Shown one piece after another: positions 1 to 7,098 of a DNA stretch of 8,751 nt. Both the position numbers and the translations under genes were made by a program. The notes beneath the pieces were generated by a model. The model was not told where the DNA came from, did not search any database, and saw only the letters and a program-made list of their open reading frames with translations. The stretch is from Bacteroidota bacterium. Its GTDB lineage: Bacteria; Bacteroidota; Bacteroidia; NS11-12g; UBA955. Each line of letters starts with the position of its first letter. Position 1 is the first letter of the stretch. The DNA lies in the NCBI GenBank assembly GCA_947460045.1, contig CANHGC010000049.1, positions 1-8,751 of the forward strand. Reading direction: 5' to 3'.

Positions 1-1468
1 GCTCGCCCCAATAACGTTGGCGGCCAAAACCTGCTTCGCGGAGTTTATAGTTTACTTTGGGCTGTCCCCAGCCGGCTTTTTCTATTTTGGCAATGGCGGC
101 TTGTATTGCTTCTTTTACAGACAAACCATCGAGGAATCCTGAGTTGAAGCAGATGCCGTCTTTTGCGCTGAAAGATTCTTTGAGGGGCAATTCCAGCTCG
201 GCATTTGCGGGTTTGATGACTGGAATGATGGGTAGATTGAAAGTGGCAGCAAACGCAAAATCTCTATCGTCGTGTGCGGGAACGGCCATGATTACGCCGG
301 TGCCATAATTGGCTAACACGTAATCGCTCACCCAAATCGGAATGGGTTCTCCTGTGAAGGGGTTGATGGCTTCAAGTCCTGTAAAAACACCGGTTTTTGT
401 GGTGTCTGCCATGCGATCAATTTCACTGCGATTTTTTGCTTTATTGGCATATTCTTGTACGGATGGCCATTGCGCATCGCTGCAATATTCTTTTAAGTTT
501 TCAAGTTCAGGTGCTACCACCATGAAGGTTGCACCGAATATGGTATCGGGTCTGGTGGTGAATACTTTCAATGTTTTTAGTGTGCCGCGCACCACGAAAT
601 CGATTTCAGCGCCTTGACTTCTGCCGATCCAGTTTTTTTGAATTTCTTTGATGGCATCGCTCCATTGAATGCGTTCTAGTCCTTCTATGAGTCTGTCTGC
701 ATAGGCGGTAATCCGCAAGCTCCATTGCTTCATTTTTTTGCGAATCACCGGGTAGCCACCGCGTTCGCTGAGGCCATTGATCACTTCTTCGTTGGCTAGC
801 ACAGTGCCCATGGCTTCGCACCAGTTTACGGTGGTTTCGTCTACGAAGGCCAATCGGAATTGGTTTAGGATTTGGTGTTTTTGTAGGGGCGAGAAACCTT
901 CCCATTGTTCGGCATTGAAGGGCTCGATTTTTCCGCCATGTGCCGATAGGTTTTGGGATCCAACACTGGCAAATTCGTGAATGAGCGTGTTGATGTGTTC
1001 TGCCTTTTGGGTGGTTTTGTTGTAGTAGTGTTCAAAAAACAGGGTAAATATCCATTGGGTAAACTTGTAATAATTGGGGTCACAGGTTTTTACTTGGCGA
1101 TTCCAATCGTATGAAAATCCCATGATGTTGAGTTGTTCACGGAATCGTTTGATGTTTTGTTCGGTTGTGACGGCGGGGTGCTGGCCGGTTTGTATGGCAT
1201 ATTGTTCAGCGGGCAATCCAAATGCATCGTAGCCCATGGGGTGAAGCACATTGAATCCTTTGAGGCGCTTGTAACGAGAAACGATATCGCTGGCGATGTA
1301 TCCCAGTGGATGTCCAACATGCAAACCACTGCCGGAGGGATATGGAAACATGTCGAGCACATAATATTTGGGCTTATTGGCGTTGATGGAAACGGAGTAT
1401 AAATTGGCTTTTTCCCAAGCGGCTTGCCATTTTTTTTCGATGTCTGAGAAGGAATATTGTGCTGACAT
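1..1468 (-). CDS. leuS: Leucyl-tRNA synthetase, N-terminal part (cut by window edge)
   Basis: Class I aminoacyl-tRNA synthetase that charges tRNA-Leu with leucine in the cytosol. The frame reads open from the ATG at 1468-1466 to the left edge (489 codons plus one base); the rest, with the KMSKS loop and anticodon-binding domain, lies outside. Seen: the class I signature HVGH at residues 50-53 after a MFPYPSG stretch; NWCEAMGTVLANEEV around 215-229; the editing (CP1) domain with TTRPDT at 304-309 and the AHDDRD aspartate region at 398-403; and the return to the catalytic core at GRQRYWGE next to the edge. About 55 residues (roughly 150-205) are inserted relative to the E. coli enzyme, and only one cysteine (C217) remains where E. 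coli has a zinc-binding set. The start is the first ATG, followed directly by an N-terminus typical of the family; no Shine-Dalgarno is seen. It is transcribed divergently from obg. Confidence 0.95.
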   Translation of the reverse strand, partial: MSAQYSFSDIEKKWQAAWEKANLYSVSINANKPKYYVLDMFPYPSGSGLHVGHPLGYIASDIVSRYKRLKGFNVLHPMGYDAFGLPAEQYAIQTGQHPAVTTEQNIKRFREQLNIMGFSYDWNRQVKTCDPNYYKFTQWIFTLFFEHYYNKTTQKAEHINTLIHEFASVGSQNLSAHGGKIEPFNAEQWEGFSPLQKHQILNQFRLAFVDETTVNWCEAMGTVLANEEVINGLSERGGYPVIRKKMKQWSLRITAYADRLIEGLERIQWSDAIKEIQKNWIGRSQGAEIDFVVRGTLKTLKVFTTRPDTIFGATFMVVAPELENLKEYCSDAQWPSVQEYANKAKNRSEIDRMADTTKTGVFTGLEAINPFTGEPIPIWVSDYVLANYGTGVIMAVPAHDDRDFAFAATFNLPIIPVIKPANAELELPLKESFSAKDGICFNSGFLDGLSVKEAIQAAIAKIEKAGWGQPKVNYKLREAGFGRQRYWGE

Positions 1469-1526
1469 AAAGGTTGCGGGTGCGAAAATACAATAGATGG
1501 GGGTTTTTTAACGACCTTTGCGGTTC
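1469..1526. promoter_or_regulatory. Divergent leuS/obg intergenic spacer, presumed to hold both promoters
   Basis: This 58-bp gap separates the start codons of two divergent genes, so both promoters should lie in or near it. On the minus strand, TATTTTCG (plus-strand 1483-1490) differs by one base from the Bacteroidota -7 consensus TAnnTTTG and lies 14 bp ahead of the leuS ATG. On the plus strand, GACCTTTG (1513-1520) is also one mismatch away but sits only 6 bp from the obg ATG. Neither has a good TTTG partner at the expected distance upstream, so the exact boxes are uncertain. There is no clear inverted repeat or riboswitch-like structure, and no Shine-Dalgarno for either gene. Confidence 0.35.
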
Positions 1527-2522
1527 ATGGCCGATAGCAATTTTATTGATTACGTGAAGATTTGCTGCCGAAGTGGTAGTGGCGGACCTGGTAGCAGGCA
1601 TTATAATCGTACAAAAATGAACCCTCGAGGGGGTCCAGATGGAGGAGATGGCGGAAAGGGTGGAGATATCATTTTGCGGGGTAATACTCAGTTGTGGACG
1701 TTGATTCACTTGAAATATCGGAAGCACGTGATGGCTACTGACGGCGTTGCTGGCAGCGAGAATCGCAGTTCTGGTGCTTATGGCGAATCGGTGATATTGG
1801 AAGTGCCATTGGGTACTGTGGCCAAAGACGCTGAAACTGGGGAGGTATTGTTTGAGATTACGGAAGAGGGGGAGAAAAAGGTATTGGTTCCTGGCGGTAG
1901 GGGTGGTTTGGGCAACTGGCATTTTGCCAACAGTGTAAACCAAGCGCCACAATATGCCCAACCGGGCGAACCTGGTATTGAGCAATGGATTGTATTGGAG
2001 TTGAAGGTTTTGGCTGATGTGGGATTGGTGGGCTTTCCGAATGCGGGTAAAAGTACTTTGTTGAGTGTGATTTCGGCGGCGAAACCTGAAATTGCGGATT
2101 ATGCCTTTACCACATTGGTACCCAATTTGGGTGTGGTGAATTACAGGGATTATCGCAGTTTTATCGTTGCAGACATTCCTGGAATCATTGAGGGAGCGAG
2201 TGAAGGACGTGGATTGGGTCATCGGTTTTTGAGGCACATTGAACGAAATGCCGCTTTGTTGTTTTTAATACCTGCCGACAGTCCTGACCACAAACAGGAA
2301 TATCTCACCTTGTTGAGTGAGTTGGAGAAATTCAATCCGGAACTTCTTGTAAAAGAGCGAATTATAGCCGTGAGTAAGGCCGATATGTTGGATGAGGAAT
2401 TGAAAAATGAAATCCGGAGTTTGATGAAGGGTGTAGACGTTCTGTTTTTTAGTTCGGTTACTGAGCAGGGTGTTGGTGAATTGGTGGATGTGCTTTGGAA
2501 AACAGTGTCTGCGGATGTTTGA
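1527..2522 (+). CDS. obg: Obg family GTPase, ribosome assembly
   Basis: Obg/CgtA is a P-loop GTPase that binds the large ribosomal subunit and acts in late 50S assembly and stress control. The 331-residue product has the glycine-rich Obg fold at about residues 1-158 ([12 protein letters not shown] near 35-46), then the G domain: G1 GFPNAGKST (169-177), switch I FTTL (194-197), G3 DIPG (216-219), a G4-like SKAD (283-286) and G5 SSV (309-311). It ends shortly after the G domain, so the OCT domain of longer Obg proteins is absent. The G4 asparagine is replaced by serine. The ATG at 1527 is chosen because it gives the family's usual [12 protein letters not shown] start; the frame stays open three codons upstream to a TTG, which is less likely. 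There is no Shine-Dalgarno. Its stop codon overlaps the promoter-like element of the next gene. Confidence 0.95.
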   Translation: MADSNFIDYVKICCRSGSGGPGSRHYNRTKMNPRGGPDGGDGGKGGDIILRGNTQLWTLIHLKYRKHVMATDGVAGSENRSSGAYGESVILEVPLGTVAKDAETGEVLFEITEEGEKKVLVPGGRGGLGNWHFANSVNQAPQYAQPGEPGIEQWIVLELKVLADVGLVGFPNAGKSTLLSVISAAKPEIADYAFTTLVPNLGVVNYRDYRSFIVADIPGIIEGASEGRGLGHRFLRHIERNAALLFLIPADSPDHKQEYLTLLSELEKFNPELLVKERIIAVSKADMLDEELKNEIRSLMKGVDVLFFSSVTEQGVGELVDVLWKTVSADV

Positions 2523-2550
2523 AAATTTTGAAGGGTAGTTTGTATTTTTG
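2518..2550 (+). promoter_or_regulatory. Putative Bacteroidota-type promoter for the parvulin-SurA-MoxR cassette
   Basis: TTTG at 2518-2521 is followed, after 21 bases, by TATTTTTG at 2543-2550. This matches the TTTG-N(19-21)-TAnnTTTG promoter described for the Bacteroides primary sigma factor, with a perfect -7 box. Transcription would start about 6-8 bases further on, giving a leader of some 25 nt before the ATG at 2581. The -33 box overlaps the obg stop codon. Short AT-rich motifs occur by chance, so this is a motif-and-position call only. Confidence 0.42.
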
Positions 2551-2580
2551 AAGATTATAGCATTGATATATTTACGATTT

Positions 2581-4725
2581 ATGAAAAAAATAGTTGGATT
2601 GTTTTTTGGGGTTTGTGTTACCATGGGTGCTGTAACAGGCCAAAACGAAAAGCGAAATTCAGAGGGTGATGCGAATTTGTCTGTTCAAGTTCCCAAGCCA
2701 TTTGCATTTAGTATCAACCAAGAGAAGGTATATGCAGATGAGTTTGAACGTCAGTACCTCAAAAACATCAATTTGAAAGAGGATGCAGTAACGGCCAAAG
2801 ACATTCGGAATTATTTGGATCTCTACATCAAGTTCAAGTTGAAGGTTCAAGATGCCAAAGACGCTGGATTGGATACGGTTACAGCTTATGTGCAGGAATT
2901 GCAAATGTATCGCGATCAATTGGCAAGGAATTATTTGTATGATCGTTCGGTAACGGATGCACTAGTAAAAGAAGCCTACGATCGTATGCAGTCGGAAGTA
3001 AAAGTGTCGCACATTTTGATATTGTGTTCACCGGATGCTGCGGATGCAGATCAGAAGAAGGCTTTGGAAAAAATTGAAAACATTCACAGGATGTTGATGA
3101 GAAACCCAACGGCGCAAAATTTTGGTGATTTGGCCAGAACGGAATCTGAAGATGTGGGTACCAAAAGCGCGGGTGGCGATTTGGGTTGGATGACCGCTTT
3201 GCAGGTTGTGTATGAATTTGAAAATCAGGCTTACAACACTGCGGTGGGAGGCATTTCTCCTGTTTTCAAAACAGAGTTTGGGTATCACATTTTGATGGTG
3301 AACGACAAGCGTTCGAACTTGGGTGATATCAAAGTGAATCATATTTTGGTGAGGGTGATGAACAAAGACGAAAGTTCAGATGGTGAGGCCCGCAAAAAGA
3401 TTGATGAAATTGCTGCGAACATCAACAGTGGCAAAGAGACGTTTGAGAACATGGCCAGAACTTACAGCGAAGATTACAACAGCCGCTATAATGGTGGTGC
3501 GATGGATTACATCAACGTTACGCAATTTGTGGGCGATGTTGACCGTCAAAGGTGGGCAGATCAAGCTTTTGCCTTAAAGAAAGACGGCGACATCACGGTG
3601 CCATTTAGAACCAATTATGGATGGCATTTGTTGCAAAGGGTTAATTTGAGGCCTTTACGTTCTTTTGATGACAAGGAAATGCGTTCTGTGTTGAAAATGG
3701 ATGTGCAGAAAAATCAGCGTTCGCAAATTTCTGTGGATTCTTTGGTGGTGAAGATCAAAAAGGAAAATGGTTTTGTGTTGAATCCCATTGCTGTGGATGC
3801 GGTGGTTCAATATTTGGACAGCAATTTCATGAAGGGAAAGTTCGACGAAGCGGCGATGCCCGAGTTTCATAAGGTTACGAAGAAAGATGGTAAAAAGACG
3901 GTGAATACGGAGTTCAATTTGCGCAAGATGGAGGTCTTCCATTTGGGCGATGATTCTTATTCTGTTTCAGATTTGTTTACGAATTTCACTTACAATACCA
4001 AGCCAATGGTGGGAAGCAAGCGTGATGGTGCGATGAAATTGATGAATGCATGGATTGAAAAAACGTGTGTAGAATATCAAAACGACCATTTGGAAGAGAA
4101 GTCTATTGAATTCAGAGACATTTACCAAGAGTATAAAGAGGGTATTTTGATGTTCAATCGCATGCAGCAATTGGTGTGGGATAGAGCGAACAATGACTCT
4201 GTGGGATTGGCTGCGTTTTTTGCTCAACACCAAACCGAATACAATTGGGGCAATCGATTTGATGTAGGGGTTTATTTCTGCAACGATGCCAAGATGATGA
4301 AAACGGTGGCCAAACAAGTGAAAAAGGGCATATCAACTGATAGTTTGCGCAGGGAACACACCAAGAAGAACATTTTAGACTTCAGTTACCGTGGGGGAAA
4401 ATTTGAGATGGGCGATACGTTTTTGTTTGCTCCTTCACCCATTTTGAAAATGTTGTTTGCGGATTTATCCAATGCAAAACCCAAATACAACAAACCAGGC
4501 ATTTATCAAGTGGGTCAGGTGGGCGATGATTTTATCGTTGTGAAAGTAAACGCTTATTTGCCTGCGGGTCCAAAGACGTTGGATGAAACGCGCGGTCCGG
4601 TGGCATCGAAATACCAAGAGCAGTTGGAAAAGGAATGGATCGAATCATTGCGCAATCGCTATTCGGTGACTGTGAATGATTCGGTGATGAAGGCGATAGA
4701 AGTGAAATTGGTCAATCAAAAATAA
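2581..4725 (+). CDS. Secreted tandem-parvulin peptidyl-prolyl cis-trans isomerase (PpiC/SurA-like)
   Basis: Probable periplasmic prolyl isomerase and chaperone of 714 residues. A signal peptide is visible: MKK, then a hydrophobic run to about residue 20 (ends AVTGQ), with no lipobox cysteine. An N-terminal helical region (about 25-140) precedes two parvulin domains. The first (about 140-245) has VSHIL with H145-region histidine, a SAGGDLGW loop and a closing FGYHIL (233-238). The second (about 250-353) has VNHILV (H254), a YNGGAMDYI loop and YGWHLL (346-351). Both keep the histidines that frame the parvulin active site. Residues about 354-714 match no domain I can name; a stretch at about 541-661 may be a degenerate third parvulin fold, and the C-terminus (664-700) is charged and helical. 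The ATG at 2581 is chosen over an in-frame TTG at 2548 because it begins the signal peptide and leaves room for the promoter-like element. The SurA-like gene follows 5 bp after the stop. The family call is firm; clients and exact role are inferred. Confidence 0.9.
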   Translation: MKKIVGLFFGVCVTMGAVTGQNEKRNSEGDANLSVQVPKPFAFSINQEKVYADEFERQYLKNINLKEDAVTAKDIRNYLDLYIKFKLKVQDAKDAGLDTVTAYVQELQMYRDQLARNYLYDRSVTDALVKEAYDRMQSEVKVSHILILCSPDAADADQKKALEKIENIHRMLMRNPTAQNFGDLARTESEDVGTKSAGGDLGWMTALQVVYEFENQAYNTAVGGISPVFKTEFGYHILMVNDKRSNLGDIKVNHILVRVMNKDESSDGEARKKIDEIAANINSGKETFENMARTYSEDYNSRYNGGAMDYINVTQFVGDVDRQRWADQAFALKKDGDITVPFRTNYGWHLLQRVNLRPLRSFDDKEMRSVLKMDVQKNQRSQISVDSLVVKIKKENGFVLNPIAVDAVVQYLDSNFMKGKFDEAAMPEFHKVTKKDGKKTVNTEFNLRKMEVFHLGDDSYSVSDLFTNFTYNTKPMVGSKRDGAMKLMNAWIEKTCVEYQNDHLEEKSIEFRDIYQEYKEGILMFNRMQQLVWDRANNDSVGLAAFFAQHQTEYNWGNRFDVGVYFCNDAKMMKTVAKQVKKGISTDSLRREHTKKNILDFSYRGGKFEMGDTFLFAPSPILKMLFADLSNAKPKYNKPGIYQVGQVGDDFIVVKVNAYLPAGPKTLDETRGPVASKYQEQLEKEWIESLRNRYSVTVNDSVMKAIEVKLVNQK

Positions 4726-4730
4726 ACGAA

Positions 4731-6122
4731 GTGAAAAGTCAAGCGATGCGTGGTTGTTTATTGATGGTTTTGTTGACATCGTTTGGAACGTTGATGGCAC
4801 AGTTAAAGCCCAGCGGTCCATTTTTACCACCGCAATATGTGGATGGTGTGGTGGCTGTGGTAGGCAGTAAAATCATTTTACAAAGTGATTTTGAGACCGA
4901 GAAGATGCAGATGACCAAGGGGTCTTCGTTGAAGGATTCGCAGATGATGCATTGCAACTTGTTGAAAGACATGATCATTCAGAAATTGTTGTTGAATCAG
5001 GCGGAGTTGGATAGTTTAACTGTTCCGGTGGATCAGTTGGAGAGTGAGATCGACAATCGATTGAGGTATTATCAGAAGCAGGCGGGTAGTATGGCGGAGT
5101 TGGAAAAGTATCTGGGTAAAACGGTGAATGAATTCAAGGATGATATCCGTCCGAAGATGCAGGAGCAATTGTTGGCGAAGCAGATGTATGGTGAGATTAC
5201 AAAAAACATACGGATATCTCCGCAGGAGGTGAAGCAGTTTTACGAATCCATCCAACAGGACAGTTTGCCAATTATTCCTACAGAGGTTGAGGTGGGTCAA
5301 TTGATGATTGAACCAATAGTTACTGCAGAGGCCAAGGAATTCGCCAAGTCACAGCTGGAGGATATCAGAGCGAGGATTTTACGCGGAGAGAATTTTGAGA
5401 AGTTGGCCAGGGCGTATAGCATGGATCCGGGTTCTAAATCGCAAGGGGGCATGTTGCCTGAATTTGGTAGGGGCGAAATGGTGCCTGCTTTCGAGCGGAT
5501 GGCGTTTAAATTGAAACCCGATAGTGTGAGTCCTGTGTTTGAGAGCGATTTTGGTTTCCACGTGATGAAGTTGATAAAGCGCAGGGGAGAGCGGGTGATT
5601 GCTTCGCACATTTTGATTAGGGCGGAGAATACCTCTGAGGATTATAAGTTTGCCAGTATGCGTGTAGATACGGTGTATCAGCGATTGGTAATGGGAAATA
5701 TCCAGTGGTGTGATGCGGTGAAGAAATACGCCACAGACGATAAGTACAACCGTGATGTCAAGGGAAATTGTGGCTTTATCATCGACCAAATGACGGGTAT
5801 GCAGAAGACCACGTTTGAATCTTTGCCGAGCGATGTGAAGCGCGTGGTTGACAATTTAAAACCCGGTGAGTATAGTGCACCTGAGTTGGTAACAACGCCC
5901 GATGGAAGGTCTGTGTATCGCATCGTTTATTTACAATCTTTTATCGCCCCGCACCAAGCAAATTTGGTACAGGATTACAGCAGAATTCAGATGGAGGCCG
6001 AGTCGAAGAAGAAGCAGAAAGCCATGGACGATTGGGTGACGAAACATCGAATCAAAACATATATTCGGATTAAGGCGAGGGACTTGGAGTGCGCGGAGAT
6101 GGATGCTTGGGAACACGATTAA
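4731..6122 (+). CDS. surA: SurA-like periplasmic chaperone / peptidyl-prolyl isomerase
   Basis: SurA-type chaperones escort unfolded outer-membrane proteins across the periplasm to the BAM complex. The 463-residue product has a signal peptide ending near LMA-Q (about residue 23), a SurA N-terminal helical chaperone domain (about 37-180, opening VDGVVAVVGSKIILQSDF), a first parvulin domain (about 186-285) and a second, divergent one (about 290-402), then a basic C-terminal helix. This follows the SurA order. In domain 1 the usual N-terminal histidine is glutamine (VGQLM, Q190), while the SQGG loop and FGFHVM (H277) are kept. In domain 2 ASHIL (H293) is kept but the GG loop is eroded. The start is ambiguous: a GTG at 4731, 5 bp after the previous stop and preceded by A-rich sequence, or an ATG at 4746 that still leaves a usable signal peptide. 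Neither has a Shine-Dalgarno. The gene is very probably co-transcribed with the parvulin gene upstream and moxR downstream. The symbol rests on domain order. Confidence 0.85.
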   Translation: MKSQAMRGCLLMVLLTSFGTLMAQLKPSGPFLPPQYVDGVVAVVGSKIILQSDFETEKMQMTKGSSLKDSQMMHCNLLKDMIIQKLLLNQAELDSLTVPVDQLESEIDNRLRYYQKQAGSMAELEKYLGKTVNEFKDDIRPKMQEQLLAKQMYGEITKNIRISPQEVKQFYESIQQDSLPIIPTEVEVGQLMIEPIVTAEAKEFAKSQLEDIRARILRGENFEKLARAYSMDPGSKSQGGMLPEFGRGEMVPAFERMAFKLKPDSVSPVFESDFGFHVMKLIKRRGERVIASHILIRAENTSEDYKFASMRVDTVYQRLVMGNIQWCDAVKKYATDDKYNRDVKGNCGFIIDQMTGMQKTTFESLPSDVKRVVDNLKPGEYSAPELVTTPDGRSVYRIVYLQSFIAPHQANLVQDYSRIQMEAESKKKQKAMDDWVTKHRIKTYIRIKARDLECAEMDAWEHD

Positions 6123-6126
6123 GGAG
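6121..6126 (+). promoter_or_regulatory. Strong Shine-Dalgarno of the moxR gene
   Basis: AAGGAG lies 6 nt before the ATG at 6133 and overlaps the TAA stop of the SurA-like gene (6120-6122). It supports the moxR start chosen here. No other start codon in the window has a comparable sequence ahead of it, which is normal for Bacteroidota and makes this one stand out. The overlap suggests that ribosomes ending on surA could re-initiate on moxR. Confidence 0.6.
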
Positions 6127-6132
6127 TAAGAC

Positions 6133-7092
6133 ATGAGCAATAGCATAGAGCAAGCGAAGGCATTTGGTCAGCACATCGCCCAGTTGAAATTGGAGATTGG
6201 CAAGGTGGTTGTGGGTCAGGAGGAAGTGGTTGAAGCGTTGATCAACGCCGTTTTTTGTCATGGTCACGTATTGATGGTGGGTGTACCGGGATTGGCTAAA
6301 ACACTGTTGGTAAAGACATTGTCTGAAACGATGGAGTTGTCGTTCAACCGCATTCAGTTTACCCCTGATTTGATGCCATCTGATATCATAGGCAGTGAGA
6401 TTTTGGATGATTCTAGGAAGTTTCATTTTGTGAAGGGTCCGATTTTTTCGAACATCATTTTGGCGGATGAAATCAACAGAACGCCACCGAAAACGCAGGC
6501 TGCTTTGTTGGAGGCGATGCAGGAGAGGCAGGTAACTGCAGCTGGAACTCGGTATGATTTGGGTTCGCCCTTTTTTGTATTGGCCACTCAAAACCCCATT
6601 GAGCAGGAGGGTACATATCCGTTGCCGGAGGCTCAATTGGATCGATTTATGTTTCAGGTGATATTGGATTATCCCCTTTTTGCCGATGAGGTGAATATTT
6701 TGAAACAGACCACGGGTTCAGGTGTTCACAGGGCTGGCGCAGTTTTGAATGCTGAGCAAATCAGAAATTATCAATCTTTGGTGAGAGAGGTGCCGGTGAC
6801 AGACAATGTGTTTGAGCAAGTGGTGCGGATGGTTCAACAAACCCGTCCAAATACGGAATCGGCGCATGGTTTGGCCACACAGTATTTGAGTTATGGTGCG
6901 GGTCCGCGTGCGGGTCAGAATTTAATTTTGGCTGCCAAATGTCATGCTTTGATGCACGGCAAGTATACGGTGGATCGGGAGGATGTGATTGCGGTATCCA
7001 AGTGGGTGTTGCGACATCGGATTGTGCGAAATTTCCGGGCCGAGGCTGAGGGTGTTTCTGCCGATCAAATCATTGAGGCGATTTGTAAGTAA
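6133..7092 (+). CDS. MoxR-family AAA+ ATPase
   Basis: Cytosolic AAA+ ATPase of the MoxR type, a family thought to act as chaperones that activate or assemble partner complexes, often with von Willebrand-A and DUF58 proteins. The 319-residue product shows the full core: an N-terminal helix and VVGQEEVVEALINAV (25-40), Walker A GVPGLAKT (50-57), the FTPDLMPSDIIG stretch (76-87), Walker B ILADE (109-113) followed by INRTPPKTQAALLEAM, sensor 1 in LATQNPIEQEGTYPLPEAQ (150-168), an arginine in LDRF (169-172) and sensor 2 GPRAGQ (257-262) in the lid. Nothing is missing and the length is usual for the family. The start is fixed by the Shine-Dalgarno. It follows the SurA-like gene by 10 bp and is the last plus-strand gene; no DUF58 or vWA gene follows, because convergent nth begins 6 bp after its stop. 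A link to envelope protein handling is inferred from position only. Confidence 0.93.
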   Translation: MSNSIEQAKAFGQHIAQLKLEIGKVVVGQEEVVEALINAVFCHGHVLMVGVPGLAKTLLVKTLSETMELSFNRIQFTPDLMPSDIIGSEILDDSRKFHFVKGPIFSNIILADEINRTPPKTQAALLEAMQERQVTAAGTRYDLGSPFFVLATQNPIEQEGTYPLPEAQLDRFMFQVILDYPLFADEVNILKQTTGSGVHRAGAVLNAEQIRNYQSLVREVPVTDNVFEQVVRMVQQTRPNTESAHGLATQYLSYGAGPRAGQNLILAAKCHALMHGKYTVDREDVIAVSKWVLRHRIVRNFRAEAEGVSADQIIEAICK

Positions 7093-7098
7093 GGTCAA

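Noticed and set aside
1374..2237. Open frame of 287 codons on the minus strand, antisense to obg
   Set aside because: It lies almost wholly opposite the clearly real obg and runs into leuS. Its translation is rich in H, T, Q and S with no motif, typical of the complement of a G/T-rich coding strand.
2548..2580. TTG at 2548 as the start of the tandem-parvulin protein
   Set aside because: It would add 11 residues ahead of a good signal peptide starting MKK at 2581, and it overlaps the -7-like box TATTTTTG.
6070..6636. Open frame of 188 codons on the minus strand, antisense to the 5' part of moxR
   Set aside because: It is opposite the conserved Walker A and Walker B region of moxR, shows no domain, and has no promoter or ribosome-binding signal.
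7066..7085. Inverted repeat CAAATC / GATTTG with an 8-nt loop near the moxR 3' end, considered as a terminator
   Set aside because: The stem is only 6 bp and AT-rich, it lies inside the coding region, and the nearest T-run begins 17 nt further on, so it does not fit an intrinsic terminator.
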